Position numbers and translations under genes: made by a program. This document shows, in pieces, positions 31,445-40,641 of a stretch of 60,067 nucleotides of DNA; within the stretch, counting starts at the first letter, position 1, and each line of letters starts with the position of its first letter. Below the pieces are notes generated by a model. It saw only the letters and a program-made list of their open reading frames with translations. It was not told where the DNA came from and made no database searches. The stretch is from an uncultured Sphingobacteriaceae bacterium (GTDB lineage: Bacteria > Bacteroidota > Bacteroidia > Sphingobacteriales > Sphingobacteriaceae): NCBI GenBank assembly GCA_946887045.1, contig CAMPKC010000025.1, forward strand, positions 1 to 60,067, read 5' to 3'.

Positions 31445-32740
31445 TTAAATAATTTCAGCCACTACAAACGTACTGCCACCTACAAAGATTAAATCGTTCT
31501 CATCTGCCGCTTTTCTGGCAGCTTCAAGTGCTTCTTTTACCGAAGAAAATACTTTCCCTTTTAAATGGAATGCTTCAGCTTCTTGTGCTAAGTCACCGGC
31601 AGATTTTGCCCGCTCAATATCCGGTGCACAAAAATAATATTCCGCCTTTGCGGGAAGCAAGGAAAGAACCTTCGTAATGTCTTTATCCTTCACCATCCCA
31701 ATAACCATATGAAGGTTTTTGTATGAGATGGAATGAATGTTTTTCATCACTTCTTTAATGCCATGTTCGTTATGACCGGTATCGCAGATGGTAAGAGGTT
31801 TTGTGCTTAGAGTTTCCCAACGACCCATTAAGCCCGTAAGCGGTTTGACCTGCTTTAAGGCTGCTTGAACATGCGAATCAGTTATATCAAACCCTTGTTG
31901 CTTCAATTCATTAACGACGCTTAGAACCGTCTTGATGTTTTTCAGCTGGTAGGTTCCGGTAAGGTCAAGATCTATTGAAATTCTGGAGGCATCCAATTTT
32001 GAAGTCACATCGACACTTAAACTATTTGCAGTTTCCTGATTTTTATTTTTTTCTTTCACATGCCATTCGTCTGAAGCAAATACGAGTTCCGAGTCTGTTT
32101 TATCAGCTTTATTGATAAATACATGTTCAATTTCTGGTTGTCTCTCTCCAATTACAACAGGAATATTCTGTTTTATGATACCGGCTTTTTCAAAAGCTAT
32201 TTCACCGAGTGTATTTCCAAGGATATTGGTGTGGTCGTAACCTATGTTCGTAACGACGGACAAGAGTGGAGTAATAATATTGGTCGAATCTAACCTTCCT
32301 CCAAGGCCGACTTCGATTACTGCAATATCCAGTTTTTGGCGGGCAAAGTACTGAAAAGCCATAGCTACAGTAACTTCGAAGAAAGAAGGTTCTATTTCTT
32401 CGATTGTTTTTTGTTGCTGCTTTACAAAATCAATTACTTCTTTTTCAGAAATCATTTTTCCGTTTATACGGATACGTTCCCTGAAATCCCGTAAGTGAGG
32501 CGAGGTGTAAAGTCCTGTTTTATACCCGGCCATTTGTAAAATCGCCGCGATCATGTGCGAGACCGAACCTTTACCATTGGTGCCTGCTACATGGATGGAT
32601 TTAAATTTCAACTCTGGATTATCCAGACGCTTACAAAGTTCAATGGTATTAAATAAATCTTTTTTAATAGCTGAGGCTCCCAATTTGGAAAACATGGGTA
32701 GGCGGGAATATAAATAAAGAAGTGTTTCCTGGTAATTCAT
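31445..32740 (-). CDS. folC: Bifunctional dihydrofolate/folylpolyglutamate synthase
   Basis: 431 residues. P-loop GTNGKGSVSHM, the family's GLYTSPHL motif, and AIEVGLGGRLDSTN with TNIGYDHTNILGN. It adds glutamate to dihydropteroate and folates. It is the last gene of the seven-gene operon, 14 bases after tonB. Its presence with an envelope cluster is common in Bacteroidota and is probably only positional. Confidence 0.95.
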   Translation of the reverse strand: MNYQETLLYLYSRLPMFSKLGASAIKKDLFNTIELCKRLDNPELKFKSIHVAGTNGKGSVSHMIAAILQMAGYKTGLYTSPHLRDFRERIRINGKMISEKEVIDFVKQQQKTIEEIEPSFFEVTVAMAFQYFARQKLDIAVIEVGLGGRLDSTNIITPLLSVVTNIGYDHTNILGNTLGEIAFEKAGIIKQNIPVVIGERQPEIEHVFINKADKTDSELVFASDEWHVKEKNKNQETANSLSVDVTSKLDASRISIDLDLTGTYQLKNIKTVLSVVNELKQQGFDITDSHVQAALKQVKPLTGLMGRWETLSTKPLTICDTGHNEHGIKEVMKNIHSISYKNLHMVIGMVKDKDITKVLSLLPAKAEYYFCAPDIERAKSAGDLAQEAEAFHLKGKVFSSVKEALEAARKAADENDLIFVGGSTFVVAEII

Positions 32741-32754
32741 TTAAGCCGAATAGC

Positions 32755-33564
32755 TTAATCAACTTTAAAGCTAAATACGAAGCTGCCCTGCTGAATCTCC
32801 GGTGCGCTTTCTGAACGATTAAACCTTGCGCCATTCACGGCTCTTATGCACTTTTGCTGCAACTGATAATCTGCAATTGTCGTTCCTTTTCCAACTCTGG
32901 CATATATAACGTCACCATTCTTGTCAACCCTGATGTCAATTACGATCTTTCCTGTAGCTTGTCCGGTATCTTCAACTTTTGGTTTGATAACAGAAGTTCG
33001 GTTCGGTAATCTTGCGTTGCCAAATCCTGAACCGCCTTCACCATAGTTAGGCGCTAAAGTTGATCCGTCGGGATCACCCTGGTTTCCGGGAGTACTGCCG
33101 GTTCCGTCACCTTCACCTGTCCCATCACTCTTTTTACCTTTGTAAAGTGCGTTTTCGTTAACCGTTGGTTTACTCTCCTTTTTTGTGGTAGCGGTGGTTG
33201 GTGTAGCAGTCGTGCTTTTTTTCGATGTGCTTACTGCTGGAGCATCATCTATATCTTGAGTTACTACAGCTTTATCACTTGTCTCGGAAGAGGGAGTGGT
33301 TTCTGTCTCCGGATTTTCTATTACCTTATCGGGAGAATTCTGGTTTGCATTTGGCGAAACCGAAGGTTCGTCAATACTATTAAAATCATCGCCCATTCCT
33401 TCGGGAAGCGTTCCATAATTCACAACAATCCCGCCCATTCCTAATTCCTGGGGTGGCGCAGCCATTCCGAAAACTATAAAATAGCTTATCAAAAGAATTA
33501 AAGCCATAAAGCCTGTTGAAAAAGCTATGGCCTTCGGAAAGTTATTTTCTTCCTGGTAACGCAT
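32755..33564 (-). CDS. tonB: TonB-family energy transducer
   Basis: 269 residues: an N-terminal transmembrane helix (AIAFSTGFMALILLISYFIVFG), a long Ser/Thr/Pro/Gly-rich periplasmic linker (about 45-185) and a C-terminal TonB-like domain (GKIVIDIRVDKNGDVIYARVG; AVNGARFN). It should couple ExbBD motion to an outer-membrane partner. The linker is Thr-rich rather than the Pro-Lys repeats of proteobacterial TonB. The gene starts one base after the exbD stop. Confidence 0.9.
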   Translation of the reverse strand: MRYQEENNFPKAIAFSTGFMALILLISYFIVFGMAAPPQELGMGGIVVNYGTLPEGMGDDFNSIDEPSVSPNANQNSPDKVIENPETETTPSSETSDKAVVTQDIDDAPAVSTSKKSTTATPTTATTKKESKPTVNENALYKGKKSDGTGEGDGTGSTPGNQGDPDGSTLAPNYGEGGSGFGNARLPNRTSVIKPKVEDTGQATGKIVIDIRVDKNGDVIYARVGKGTTIADYQLQQKCIRAVNGARFNRSESAPEIQQGSFVFSFKVD

Positions 33565-33565
33565 A

Positions 33566-33961
33566 TTATTTTGGTTCTGTTGCCAGTACTAATTTGATTG
33601 ACATTTTATTAGCGATATCCATAATTTGAACCACATCCTGAATAGCAACTGTCCGGTCAACATATAACACGATCGTTAATTCCGGTGCTTGTCTCTGATA
33701 GGCTGCAAGCCGGCCGGGTAACTCATCTGGTGTAACTAACTGTTTATCCAAAAAGTATTCAAGCTCTTTTGTTACTGATATTGTAACGGTTTTTTTAGAG
33801 ACTGATTGTCCTGAATCTGACTTCGGAAGCATCAGTTTGATAATGTTCGGATTAGTTACGGTCGACGCAATTAGAAAAAATAACATCAGGAAAAACATAA
33901 TGTCATTCATTGCAGAAGTGTGCAACTCTGCATGAGGTCGTTTTCTTCCTTTTAAATTCAT
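33566..33961 (-). CDS. exbD: ExbD/TolR-type biopolymer transport protein
   Basis: 131 residues: short cytoplasmic start, one transmembrane helix MNDIMFFLMLFFLIAS with the proton-relay Asp (D20), then a periplasmic domain (LDKQLVTPDELPGRLAAYQRQ; VLYVDRTVAIQDVVQIMDIA). It forms the proton channel stator with ExbB. Its ATG overlaps the exbB stop by 4 bases. Confidence 0.95.
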   Translation of the reverse strand: MNLKGRKRPHAELHTSAMNDIMFFLMLFFLIASTVTNPNIIKLMLPKSDSGQSVSKKTVTISVTKELEYFLDKQLVTPDELPGRLAAYQRQAPELTIVLYVDRTVAIQDVVQIMDIANKMSIKLVLATEPK

Positions 33962-34662
33962 CGTCCGGGCTCCTCTAACAAATCTATAAATTCGACCGCA
34001 TCAGTTTCCATTCGTAAAATAACCCTGTCTACCATGATATTTAACACATGGTACCCTATATAGGCAACGATACCGATCATCAATCCTGCTGCAGAAGTGA
34101 TCATTTTTTCGTAAAGACCACCGGCTATAATCCCCATGCTGATGTTGTCAGATAATGAGATGTTATAAAATATTCTGATAACCCCCGAAATGGTACCTAC
34201 GAAACCAAACATTGGCGCTATACCCGCTATAATTCCAAGAATACTGATGTTCTTTTCAAGTTTAGAAACCTCAAGTTTACCTATGTTTTCGATAGCCCCT
34301 TCAATGTCTTTTATTGGGCGACCAATGCGGGTTAATCCTTTTTGGAGCATGCGGCCAAGAGGAGTGTTACTGTTACGACAAAATGCAATTGCTGTATCAA
34401 GTTTTCCGGAGAGGATATTTTGTTTAACCTGCATCATCAGATTAGATTCGTCTCTCGAAGCTTTTCTGATGGTGATATATCGTTCAATAAAAATAATAAG
34501 ACCTATGAAAAACAGTATTCCTATCGGCACCATTACCCAGCCACCTTTTATTAATAAGTCTATAAATCTTAACTCTTCTGCGGCTTGAGCGGTTTGCGTT
34601 GCGGCGGCCGCAACAGTATCTGGCATTATGGTATTAAACGAATCTGATTGAAGTAAAAACAT
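33958..34662 (-). CDS. exbB: ExbB/TolQ/MotA-type proton channel protein
   Basis: 234 residues with three main transmembrane helices (WVMVPIGILFFIGLIIFIE; ISILGIIAGIAPMFGFVGTISGVIR; AAGLMIGIVAYIGYHVL) and conserved LGIIAGIAPMFGFVGTI. It drives TonB or a TolA-like partner with the proton gradient. The first about 35 residues include an Ala/Gln-rich periplasmic or loop segment. It starts 7 bases after the SPOR protein stop. Confidence 0.95.
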   Translation of the reverse strand: MFLLQSDSFNTIMPDTVAAAATQTAQAAEELRFIDLLIKGGWVMVPIGILFFIGLIIFIERYITIRKASRDESNLMMQVKQNILSGKLDTAIAFCRNSNTPLGRMLQKGLTRIGRPIKDIEGAIENIGKLEVSKLEKNISILGIIAGIAPMFGFVGTISGVIRIFYNISLSDNISMGIIAGGLYEKMITSAAGLMIGIVAYIGYHVLNIMVDRVILRMETDAVEFIDLLEEPGR

Positions 34663-34669
34663 GTGTGTA

Positions 34670-35710
34670 TTAGTTTTCTTTATTTGTTACAGTTAAAATC
34701 CAGGCGTCTTTAATTAATTCCTGCTGAATACGTCTTTTTTCTTTAGTGGCAGCTGTCATCGTTGTAAAGGTACCTAAGCTTACTTTGTATTTTGGTTTTT
34801 TGACATCAACATATATTTTAGCGTCAATACCCCGATGGCGCAAGTTTCGAACAGATACTTCTGCTTCTTTTTTTAAACCGAACGAAGCAACAATAATCTC
34901 ATATACCTTATCTGGCTGTGGTGTTGTTTCAGTGCTATCCGGCGATTTTGTAATGTTAATGTTACTGCTTAGCGTGTCGCGTGCTTTTTCTACCTGCGCA
35001 CCATGTATACCCTGCTTTTCCAGCTCGTTAACTACGCTGTCGGCAAAAGAAACAGAATCCTGAACTGAGCTGCGTTTTATAACAGGTTTAACGATTTTGG
35101 TATTGGGCTTGTTATCTGCCTGGAAGTTTAAATTTTTAAACAGATCCGGGTAGTAAAAATGAGCCAGGCTGGCAAAGGCAGCTATTAGCAATAATATGAA
35201 TAATGTTACCCATATTCCTTTGGAACCCGAACGACTCTTTTTTTCGACTAATACAAGGTGTTCCTCAGGCGCCAGGTCATTCTCAATTTGAGGGATATTT
35301 GTAGTTATTGACCCCGGTTCTTTAATCGGCTTTAGTCCGAAAGAAGAGGCTCCATTGGTCGGGCTCGGCTCAAATTGATAGCTATTACCGGTTTTGCGCA
35401 ATATACCAAGCGGGAGAATGGAAGCGTTTAAATCCCTGTTTATATTGTTTTTTAGATTCTCACAAAAACGTTCTATAAAGTAGAGTGCCGATGTTTCTGA
35501 TATATGTTTACTATCCCTAATATAATTTACCAGATGTGATGATGAAGTCTCCTCTGATTTAAAATCTATAACTTCAGCAGGAGGATAAAACAGACCTTCA
35601 GTTTCATTATAATAGGCACTTACACTTCTTTTGAAGAAGGTACCGAAACCGGGAAGGCTTACTTCATTATGCTCATTAAGTAAATCTGAAATGTACTGAC
35701 CTATATCCAT
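34670..35710 (-). CDS. HU-like (CCDC81-type) and SPOR domain membrane protein
   Basis: 346 residues. The N-terminus (about 1-115) is the HU/CCDC81-like pair of DNA-binding-fold domains found in Bacteroidota (IGQYISDLLNEHNEVSLPGFG; ASILPLGILRKTG). A transmembrane helix follows at about 167-187 (GIWVTLFILLLIAAFASLAHF), then a linker and a C-terminal SPOR domain (about 268-346, YEIIVASFGLKKEAEVSVRN). SPOR domains bind denuded septal peptidoglycan, so the protein is likely a division-site protein with a cytoplasmic HU-like head. It sits between the barrel and exbB genes. Confidence 0.9.
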   Translation of the reverse strand: MDIGQYISDLLNEHNEVSLPGFGTFFKRSVSAYYNETEGLFYPPAEVIDFKSEETSSSHLVNYIRDSKHISETSALYFIERFCENLKNNINRDLNASILPLGILRKTGNSYQFEPSPTNGASSFGLKPIKEPGSITTNIPQIENDLAPEEHLVLVEKKSRSGSKGIWVTLFILLLIAAFASLAHFYYPDLFKNLNFQADNKPNTKIVKPVIKRSSVQDSVSFADSVVNELEKQGIHGAQVEKARDTLSSNINITKSPDSTETTPQPDKVYEIIVASFGLKKEAEVSVRNLRHRGIDAKIYVDVKKPKYKVSLGTFTTMTAATKEKRRIQQELIKDAWILTVTNKEN

Positions 35711-35752
35711 TCAGGGTAAAATTAATTTAAATTGTTGATGCGACAAATAACA

Positions 35753-37441
35753 TCAGAACGAATAATTAAGACCACCCAAAATGTTTAATCCAAGATTAGG
35801 ATAATAAAGGTAACGCTGATATTCGTTTCCGAAAAGATTATTTACTCTTAAGAAAATGCCAATTTTATCTTTTACCTGATATTCCGCTCCTGCACTTAAA
35901 TCAACATAACTGCTCACTGCAAGAATTTTTCGTTCAGGTGGTAAGCTCGAATCAGCATTGGGAATATAGGTCAGGCCGTTAGAATCTCCATTAAGAACAA
36001 GTTCCGCATCTAAGATGAATTTCTTTTTTAAAGACAGTCTGGCGTTCGAATACAAGCGGAAATTGGGTTTATACCAAGCCTGTTCTTCGGTTCCCATATC
36101 GTAATCATTCATCAATAATCTTCCTGTTAAATTTAGCGTCTCCGAAGCTTTGACACTCAATTCACCTTCCAGCCCGAACGTCTTGCTGTTTCCTCTATCG
36201 TAGATTACATCAAATCGTTCAAAGCCTTTCTGACTGTTGGTGAAAAGTGGCATATCCTGGATAGTTTTATAAAAAACCATCGCCTTGAAACCAAATCCCG
36301 CACCAGCATTTCCTTTTATTCCACCATAAATGTTAGATTTCTCGATCGCATTTTCGATAGCTATATTTTGCGCGAGGTAAGGATTCTCTGCGGCAAAGTT
36401 CTTTAAGGTCGATTTAAGAACATCTCCTGTGTATCCACCAAATATGGTTGCATAACCCGGTACAATCGGAAATTCTCCGATTACTGTTGGAAAAAGGTTT
36501 GTTCTTGAACTTGTACCAAACTCTTTGACAAGATTGATTCCCAGCGAGAGCTTATAATTTTTACCCTGAAGTTTCAGGTAGGGATTGATTCTGATCAGAT
36601 TATTGCTGATATCATAAGCGCTGTCTCTTGTGGCTGTAAAGTCTATTGAACTGTTTGCTCCCACATTGAAATCTTTCCAAACTTTATTGAAAAAGCCGCT
36701 CAATGTGTATGATGATTCTTTTGCATCATGACTGCTACCTAAGAAATAAGCATCAATTTTAGTAGCATAATCAGATTCGGAGGATTCGTCGAAATTTTTT
36801 AATAATTCACCTCTAAGATTCAGGCTGCTGAAACGCTGCTGTTTTGGGTCGGGGTTTGCCAGCGTATTTTCCGGGTTAAATCCGTATAAGAAAGTCGAAA
36901 GTCTGTCGTAACCTATTTCGCCATTTAAAGTGATCTTATTCTGAATGCTTTTTCCGAAAATACCGAGCTCCTGGCGAGAAATATTTTGCTGATTTAGTTC
37001 GCCGCTCTGGTTAATATGCTTAAAAAAGCCTCCTGCCTGCAGAGCTTCATCTGAACCCGTGTTTATATATACTTCTCCTAGCAGAGTCCCCAGATTTCCG
37101 GCTCCGAGTTTTGCATAGTTATTTCTGAGAAGAGCGGGAGCCTGAAGGTTTATATCCTGAGCTTGTAACTGACGTAAATCACTGTTTAGCTCGAGCCTTT
37201 TATCCAGAATAGTATATTTTAAATTAGGTCTGAAAGACTTGTTTATATCCAGGTCCGGACTGCGTCTGATTTTAGATGCATCTGCAAGAACGGGCATGTA
37301 AGGTCTCACAACTTCAATTTCTTCTGTAATCGCAGCTTTTGCCGGCTCGTCTTTTTTTTCGTCAGACGTACTTTGCGCAAAACCCGTCAGCGAAGAAGTT
37401 ATCAGAAAGAGGAATGTATATTGAAAATATGTCGACTTCAT
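35753..37441 (-). CDS. Outer-membrane beta-barrel protein related to TonB receptors but lacking the plug
   Basis: 562 residues: signal peptide to about residue 22 (GFAQ), then a short charged segment EEIEVVRPYMPVLADASKIRRS and a barrel of repeated amphipathic strands (INPYLKLQGKNYKLSLGINL; FRLYSNARLSLKKKFILDAEL) ending with Phe (LGGLNYSF). No plug or carboxypeptidase-like domain is present and the size is below normal receptors. Its context beside TPR, SPOR and ExbBD-TonB genes suggests an outer-membrane anchor or energised channel, not a standard nutrient receptor. Confidence 0.85.
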   Translation of the reverse strand: MKSTYFQYTFLFLITSSLTGFAQSTSDEKKDEPAKAAITEEIEVVRPYMPVLADASKIRRSPDLDINKSFRPNLKYTILDKRLELNSDLRQLQAQDINLQAPALLRNNYAKLGAGNLGTLLGEVYINTGSDEALQAGGFFKHINQSGELNQQNISRQELGIFGKSIQNKITLNGEIGYDRLSTFLYGFNPENTLANPDPKQQRFSSLNLRGELLKNFDESSESDYATKIDAYFLGSSHDAKESSYTLSGFFNKVWKDFNVGANSSIDFTATRDSAYDISNNLIRINPYLKLQGKNYKLSLGINLVKEFGTSSRTNLFPTVIGEFPIVPGYATIFGGYTGDVLKSTLKNFAAENPYLAQNIAIENAIEKSNIYGGIKGNAGAGFGFKAMVFYKTIQDMPLFTNSQKGFERFDVIYDRGNSKTFGLEGELSVKASETLNLTGRLLMNDYDMGTEEQAWYKPNFRLYSNARLSLKKKFILDAELVLNGDSNGLTYIPNADSSLPPERKILAVSSYVDLSAGAEYQVKDKIGIFLRVNNLFGNEYQRYLYYPNLGLNILGGLNYSF

Positions 37442-37442
37442 G

Positions 37443-40400
37443 TTATTTCTTTTTATTTAAAGATTCGAGCTTTGCTTTTGCTGTAGGAAGGATATCATCA
37501 TCGCCCTCATAATTCGAGATTATACTCTGCAAGGTGCTTTTAGCCTGAAAGTTATCTTTTAATGCAATGTAATTATCGGCTAAAAGGATAAAGCTCTTAG
37601 CTACCCAATAATCATGTGACGGCATTTTATTGATCAGTTCAAATGCGGTTTTTTGTGATGTTTTAAAATCACCTTTCAAATACTGGAGAAGGGCGACGTT
37701 ATATTTCGCCTCGGCGCCCACAGCTGTCGACGTTTTGGTAGAAATCTCGGAAAATTCTTTTGTGGCAGTTGCAGTGTCTCCCTTTGCCAGATATGCTTTA
37801 CCTGCATACAAACCGGCTCTGTATTTATCTTCAGCAGATGCTTTATCAAAAGCTCTTACAATAGTTACATAATTAAGTACGTCATCCGGCATTCCCATTT
37901 GGCTGTATGCAATCATTAGATTGTTTACGGCAAAACCATAATTGGCTTTATATTCTGAAGCTATTTCCAGCTTTTTGAGATAGACAATTGCCTCATTATA
38001 TTTCTTCTGATTAAGATATAGTTTGGAAATACTAATTAAAGAGCGCTCTGTATAATCGCTGGTCCAATCGTTTAAAATTACATTGTAGTCAGGAATCGCT
38101 TCGTCGGGGCGGTTTATTTTTACCAGACTTTCTGCCCTTATAAATCGGGCATGTTTATCATGGATTGGTTTCGGAAATTTATCAAAATATGCATTTACTG
38201 ATTCGAAGGCACCTTGAAAATCTCCTTTCAAAAACCGGTTATTAGCCGCCTGGAAAGTAATATTATCCTGTTCCGCAGTACTTAAATTTCCGATACTGGT
38301 AGTGTTCGCATAAGCTAAAAATCCATCAGCATCCGACTTGTCAAGGTAAATATTCTTAATTGATTCAAGGGATAACTTTGCCTCGTCTGTGGTAGGATAC
38401 TCTTTAACAACGCGTTGAAAAGCTTCCAGGGCTTCCGCATCTTTATCCTGATTGTAATTCACAAGGCCGATAGTCACTAAAGCACGTGGTACATAGCTGC
38501 TTCTCGGGTATTTTTCAATAAGTTTTGAAAGATCCGTTTTCGCACGCTCATTATCACCCTTCACGAAATAGGTATAACCGATCTCAAAAATTGCATCATC
38601 AGCGTAGTTTGAGCCTGGATATTGAGTCAGGAGGGATTGAAGAGTAGTTATTTTCGCGTCATTCTGATCCTGTAGTCCCTGTATCATTCCTCTTTGGAAA
38701 AGCGCATAGTCTTCGCCTTTGGCTTTCCAGGCAATTATTTTATTGTATTGCGTCATTGCCTGAGCATAATTTTTTATTACAAAGTACGAATCTGCAAGAC
38801 GCAGTGTAGCATCGTTTACCGTATTACGGTCTTTCTCATTCCCATTTAAGAACCTCTGAAAGTAGTTTGCTGATTTCGAATAATTATCATTTTGGAATGC
38901 CGAATAACCCAATGCATAATTAGCATAATTGAAAACATCGGTGCTGCGGGCGGCACTTAAATTTAAGAACTTCTCGAAAGTTGCGACAGATTCTCCGTAT
39001 TTACGTACTTCAAACATTGCTTCTGCAAGCCAGTATGTAGCCATCGCCTCAATTTCATTATCCATAGGATTGTTAATCGAGCGCATAAACATGGATATAC
39101 TGTTCTCAAATGCTCTTTCGTTGTAGAACTCAAGTCCGCGATAGTAGGTTACACGTTGATAAACAGCACGGGTTTCCTCGGATTTATCAGAGATCGTTTC
39201 AAGAATGTTTACCGCATCTTTATAATTTTTGGTAGAAAGCAGTACCTGTCCGAGTAAGGTTTTGGCCTCATTTAATTTAGTCGAGCGAGGATAGGTTTTA
39301 ATGAATTCCTGAACGGCATCAAGCGCTACCGTATGAAACTCAAGCTCATACGAAAGTTTTGCGTAGTGCAACAGACCTTCTTCCTTTAAAACGGGATCAA
39401 AATCCATTTTCGAAGCTCTGAAGAAGGCGTTTCTTGCACTTTGTTTGTTTCCGGTTGAAATAAATGCATCGCCCAGCACAATCATTCCATGCTGATAGAA
39501 AATGTCAGGGCTTTCCATCTTTTCAAGTTCAGATATCGCTTTTCTGGAATCACCAAGTTTAAAATGCAGGTATCCGATCTGATAACTGTCCTGATTGTTT
39601 TGGGTTTTTCCCTTGTCTAATTCCTGAAATTTTTGATAATAGCTGGCAGATGTTTTATAATCTGCTTTCGCAAAGTAGGTGGCTCCAACAATTCTATACA
39701 TATCCGCCTTGTATTTAGCATCTATGGTTTCAATCGCCGGAATAGTGTAGCTTATTACATCATCATATCTTTTATCCAAAAAGTAAAGAGCAGATATATA
39801 GTATGGATAGCTTGCCTGATAAGTTTTAGAGTTTTTTAACCGCTCAAATTCTCTGAGCGCCGTTTTGTAATCTGCGTCAAGGTAGTTGAGGTACGCGTAA
39901 TAGTATATAGACGATTCTGAATACTCATTTTTCTGATCTTTTAACCTGGCAAAGAGAGGTTCGGCCGCTGCATAATTTTTTACTGTAAAATACGAATAAG
40001 CTAATTTAAAACGATATTCGTCAGTTTCCTTTGACGTTAAACTATTTGCATCAATCTGTTTAAACCACTCAATTGCTTTTTCGTAATTCTTTCTTTCGAA
40101 GTAAGAAGTTCCCATGTGGAAGTAGGCGGATTTGGTGTTTGCACTGGCGGGATACTCTCTTATAAACTTAAGAAACAGACTTTCGGCGTTTTGATTACTT
40201 AATTTCAATGCGCAAACTGCCTGATAAAATTTAGCATTTTCTTTTAATAAGGATACCTGGCGATTGTCTGCAGGCTGTGTAGAAGGCACTGTGTTTAACT
40301 GCTCAACTTTGCTGAATTGTTCGTTTGCCGCTGCAAATTTACCCTTATCAAATAGTTCTAAGCCTGATTTATAATGTTGATTTAACGTAAACCACTCGGT

Positions 40401-40469
40401 TTGCTGTGCTATCGAAGCGGTGGATATGAGAAGGCATACTAATGTTATCTTGGTAATTTTCTTGAGCAT
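37443..40469 (-). CDS. Large TPR-repeat periplasmic protein
   Basis: 1008 residues: a signal peptide (to about residue 21, ISTASIAQ) followed by almost continuous tetratricopeptide repeats, e.g. AYFHMGTSYFERKNYEKAIEW, DAIFEIGYTYFVKGDNERAKT and YNVALLQYLKGDFKTSQKTA. TPR arrays scaffold protein complexes; short TPR proteins in Tol-Pal operons (CpoB/YbgF) coordinate outer-membrane constriction. It is first in the operon, with one base between its stop and the start of the barrel gene. Exact partners are unknown. Confidence 0.92.
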   Translation of the reverse strand: MLKKITKITLVCLLISTASIAQQTEWFTLNQHYKSGLELFDKGKFAAANEQFSKVEQLNTVPSTQPADNRQVSLLKENAKFYQAVCALKLSNQNAESLFLKFIREYPASANTKSAYFHMGTSYFERKNYEKAIEWFKQIDANSLTSKETDEYRFKLAYSYFTVKNYAAAEPLFARLKDQKNEYSESSIYYYAYLNYLDADYKTALREFERLKNSKTYQASYPYYISALYFLDKRYDDVISYTIPAIETIDAKYKADMYRIVGATYFAKADYKTSASYYQKFQELDKGKTQNNQDSYQIGYLHFKLGDSRKAISELEKMESPDIFYQHGMIVLGDAFISTGNKQSARNAFFRASKMDFDPVLKEEGLLHYAKLSYELEFHTVALDAVQEFIKTYPRSTKLNEAKTLLGQVLLSTKNYKDAVNILETISDKSEETRAVYQRVTYYRGLEFYNERAFENSISMFMRSINNPMDNEIEAMATYWLAEAMFEVRKYGESVATFEKFLNLSAARSTDVFNYANYALGYSAFQNDNYSKSANYFQRFLNGNEKDRNTVNDATLRLADSYFVIKNYAQAMTQYNKIIAWKAKGEDYALFQRGMIQGLQDQNDAKITTLQSLLTQYPGSNYADDAIFEIGYTYFVKGDNERAKTDLSKLIEKYPRSSYVPRALVTIGLVNYNQDKDAEALEAFQRVVKEYPTTDEAKLSLESIKNIYLDKSDADGFLAYANTTSIGNLSTAEQDNITFQAANNRFLKGDFQGAFESVNAYFDKFPKPIHDKHARFIRAESLVKINRPDEAIPDYNVILNDWTSDYTERSLISISKLYLNQKKYNEAIVYLKKLEIASEYKANYGFAVNNLMIAYSQMGMPDDVLNYVTIVRAFDKASAEDKYRAGLYAGKAYLAKGDTATATKEFSEISTKTSTAVGAEAKYNVALLQYLKGDFKTSQKTAFELINKMPSHDYWVAKSFILLADNYIALKDNFQAKSTLQSIISNYEGDDDILPTAKAKLESLNKKK

Positions 40470-40534
40470 AATTAATACTATGTGTGCTAAATTACAGATA
40501 TCCAGAAGGTTAACTATTATGAGTAATTAACACA

Positions 40535-40621
40535 TGTGGAAAATCTTGCAAAACTAACGTTTAAAGTACTGATATTGTATAATTGTTCTCCCATTGTGGA
40601 AATTTAAACGAATATTCCACA
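40535..40621. other. Three DnaA-box-like 9-mers in an AT-rich spacer
   Basis: TTTTCCACA (minus strand, 40535-40543), ATTTCCACA (minus strand, 40595-40603) and TATTCCACA (plus strand, 40613-40621) each differ from TTATCCACA at one or two positions. The latter two form an inverted repeat of TGTGGAA / TTCCACA. They lie in the 172-base gap between purE and the TPR gene. This could be a DnaA-binding site, but the matches are imperfect and dnaA is not in the window. Confidence 0.35.
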
Positions 40622-40641
40622 GTTGAATTTTTCAGATTTTA

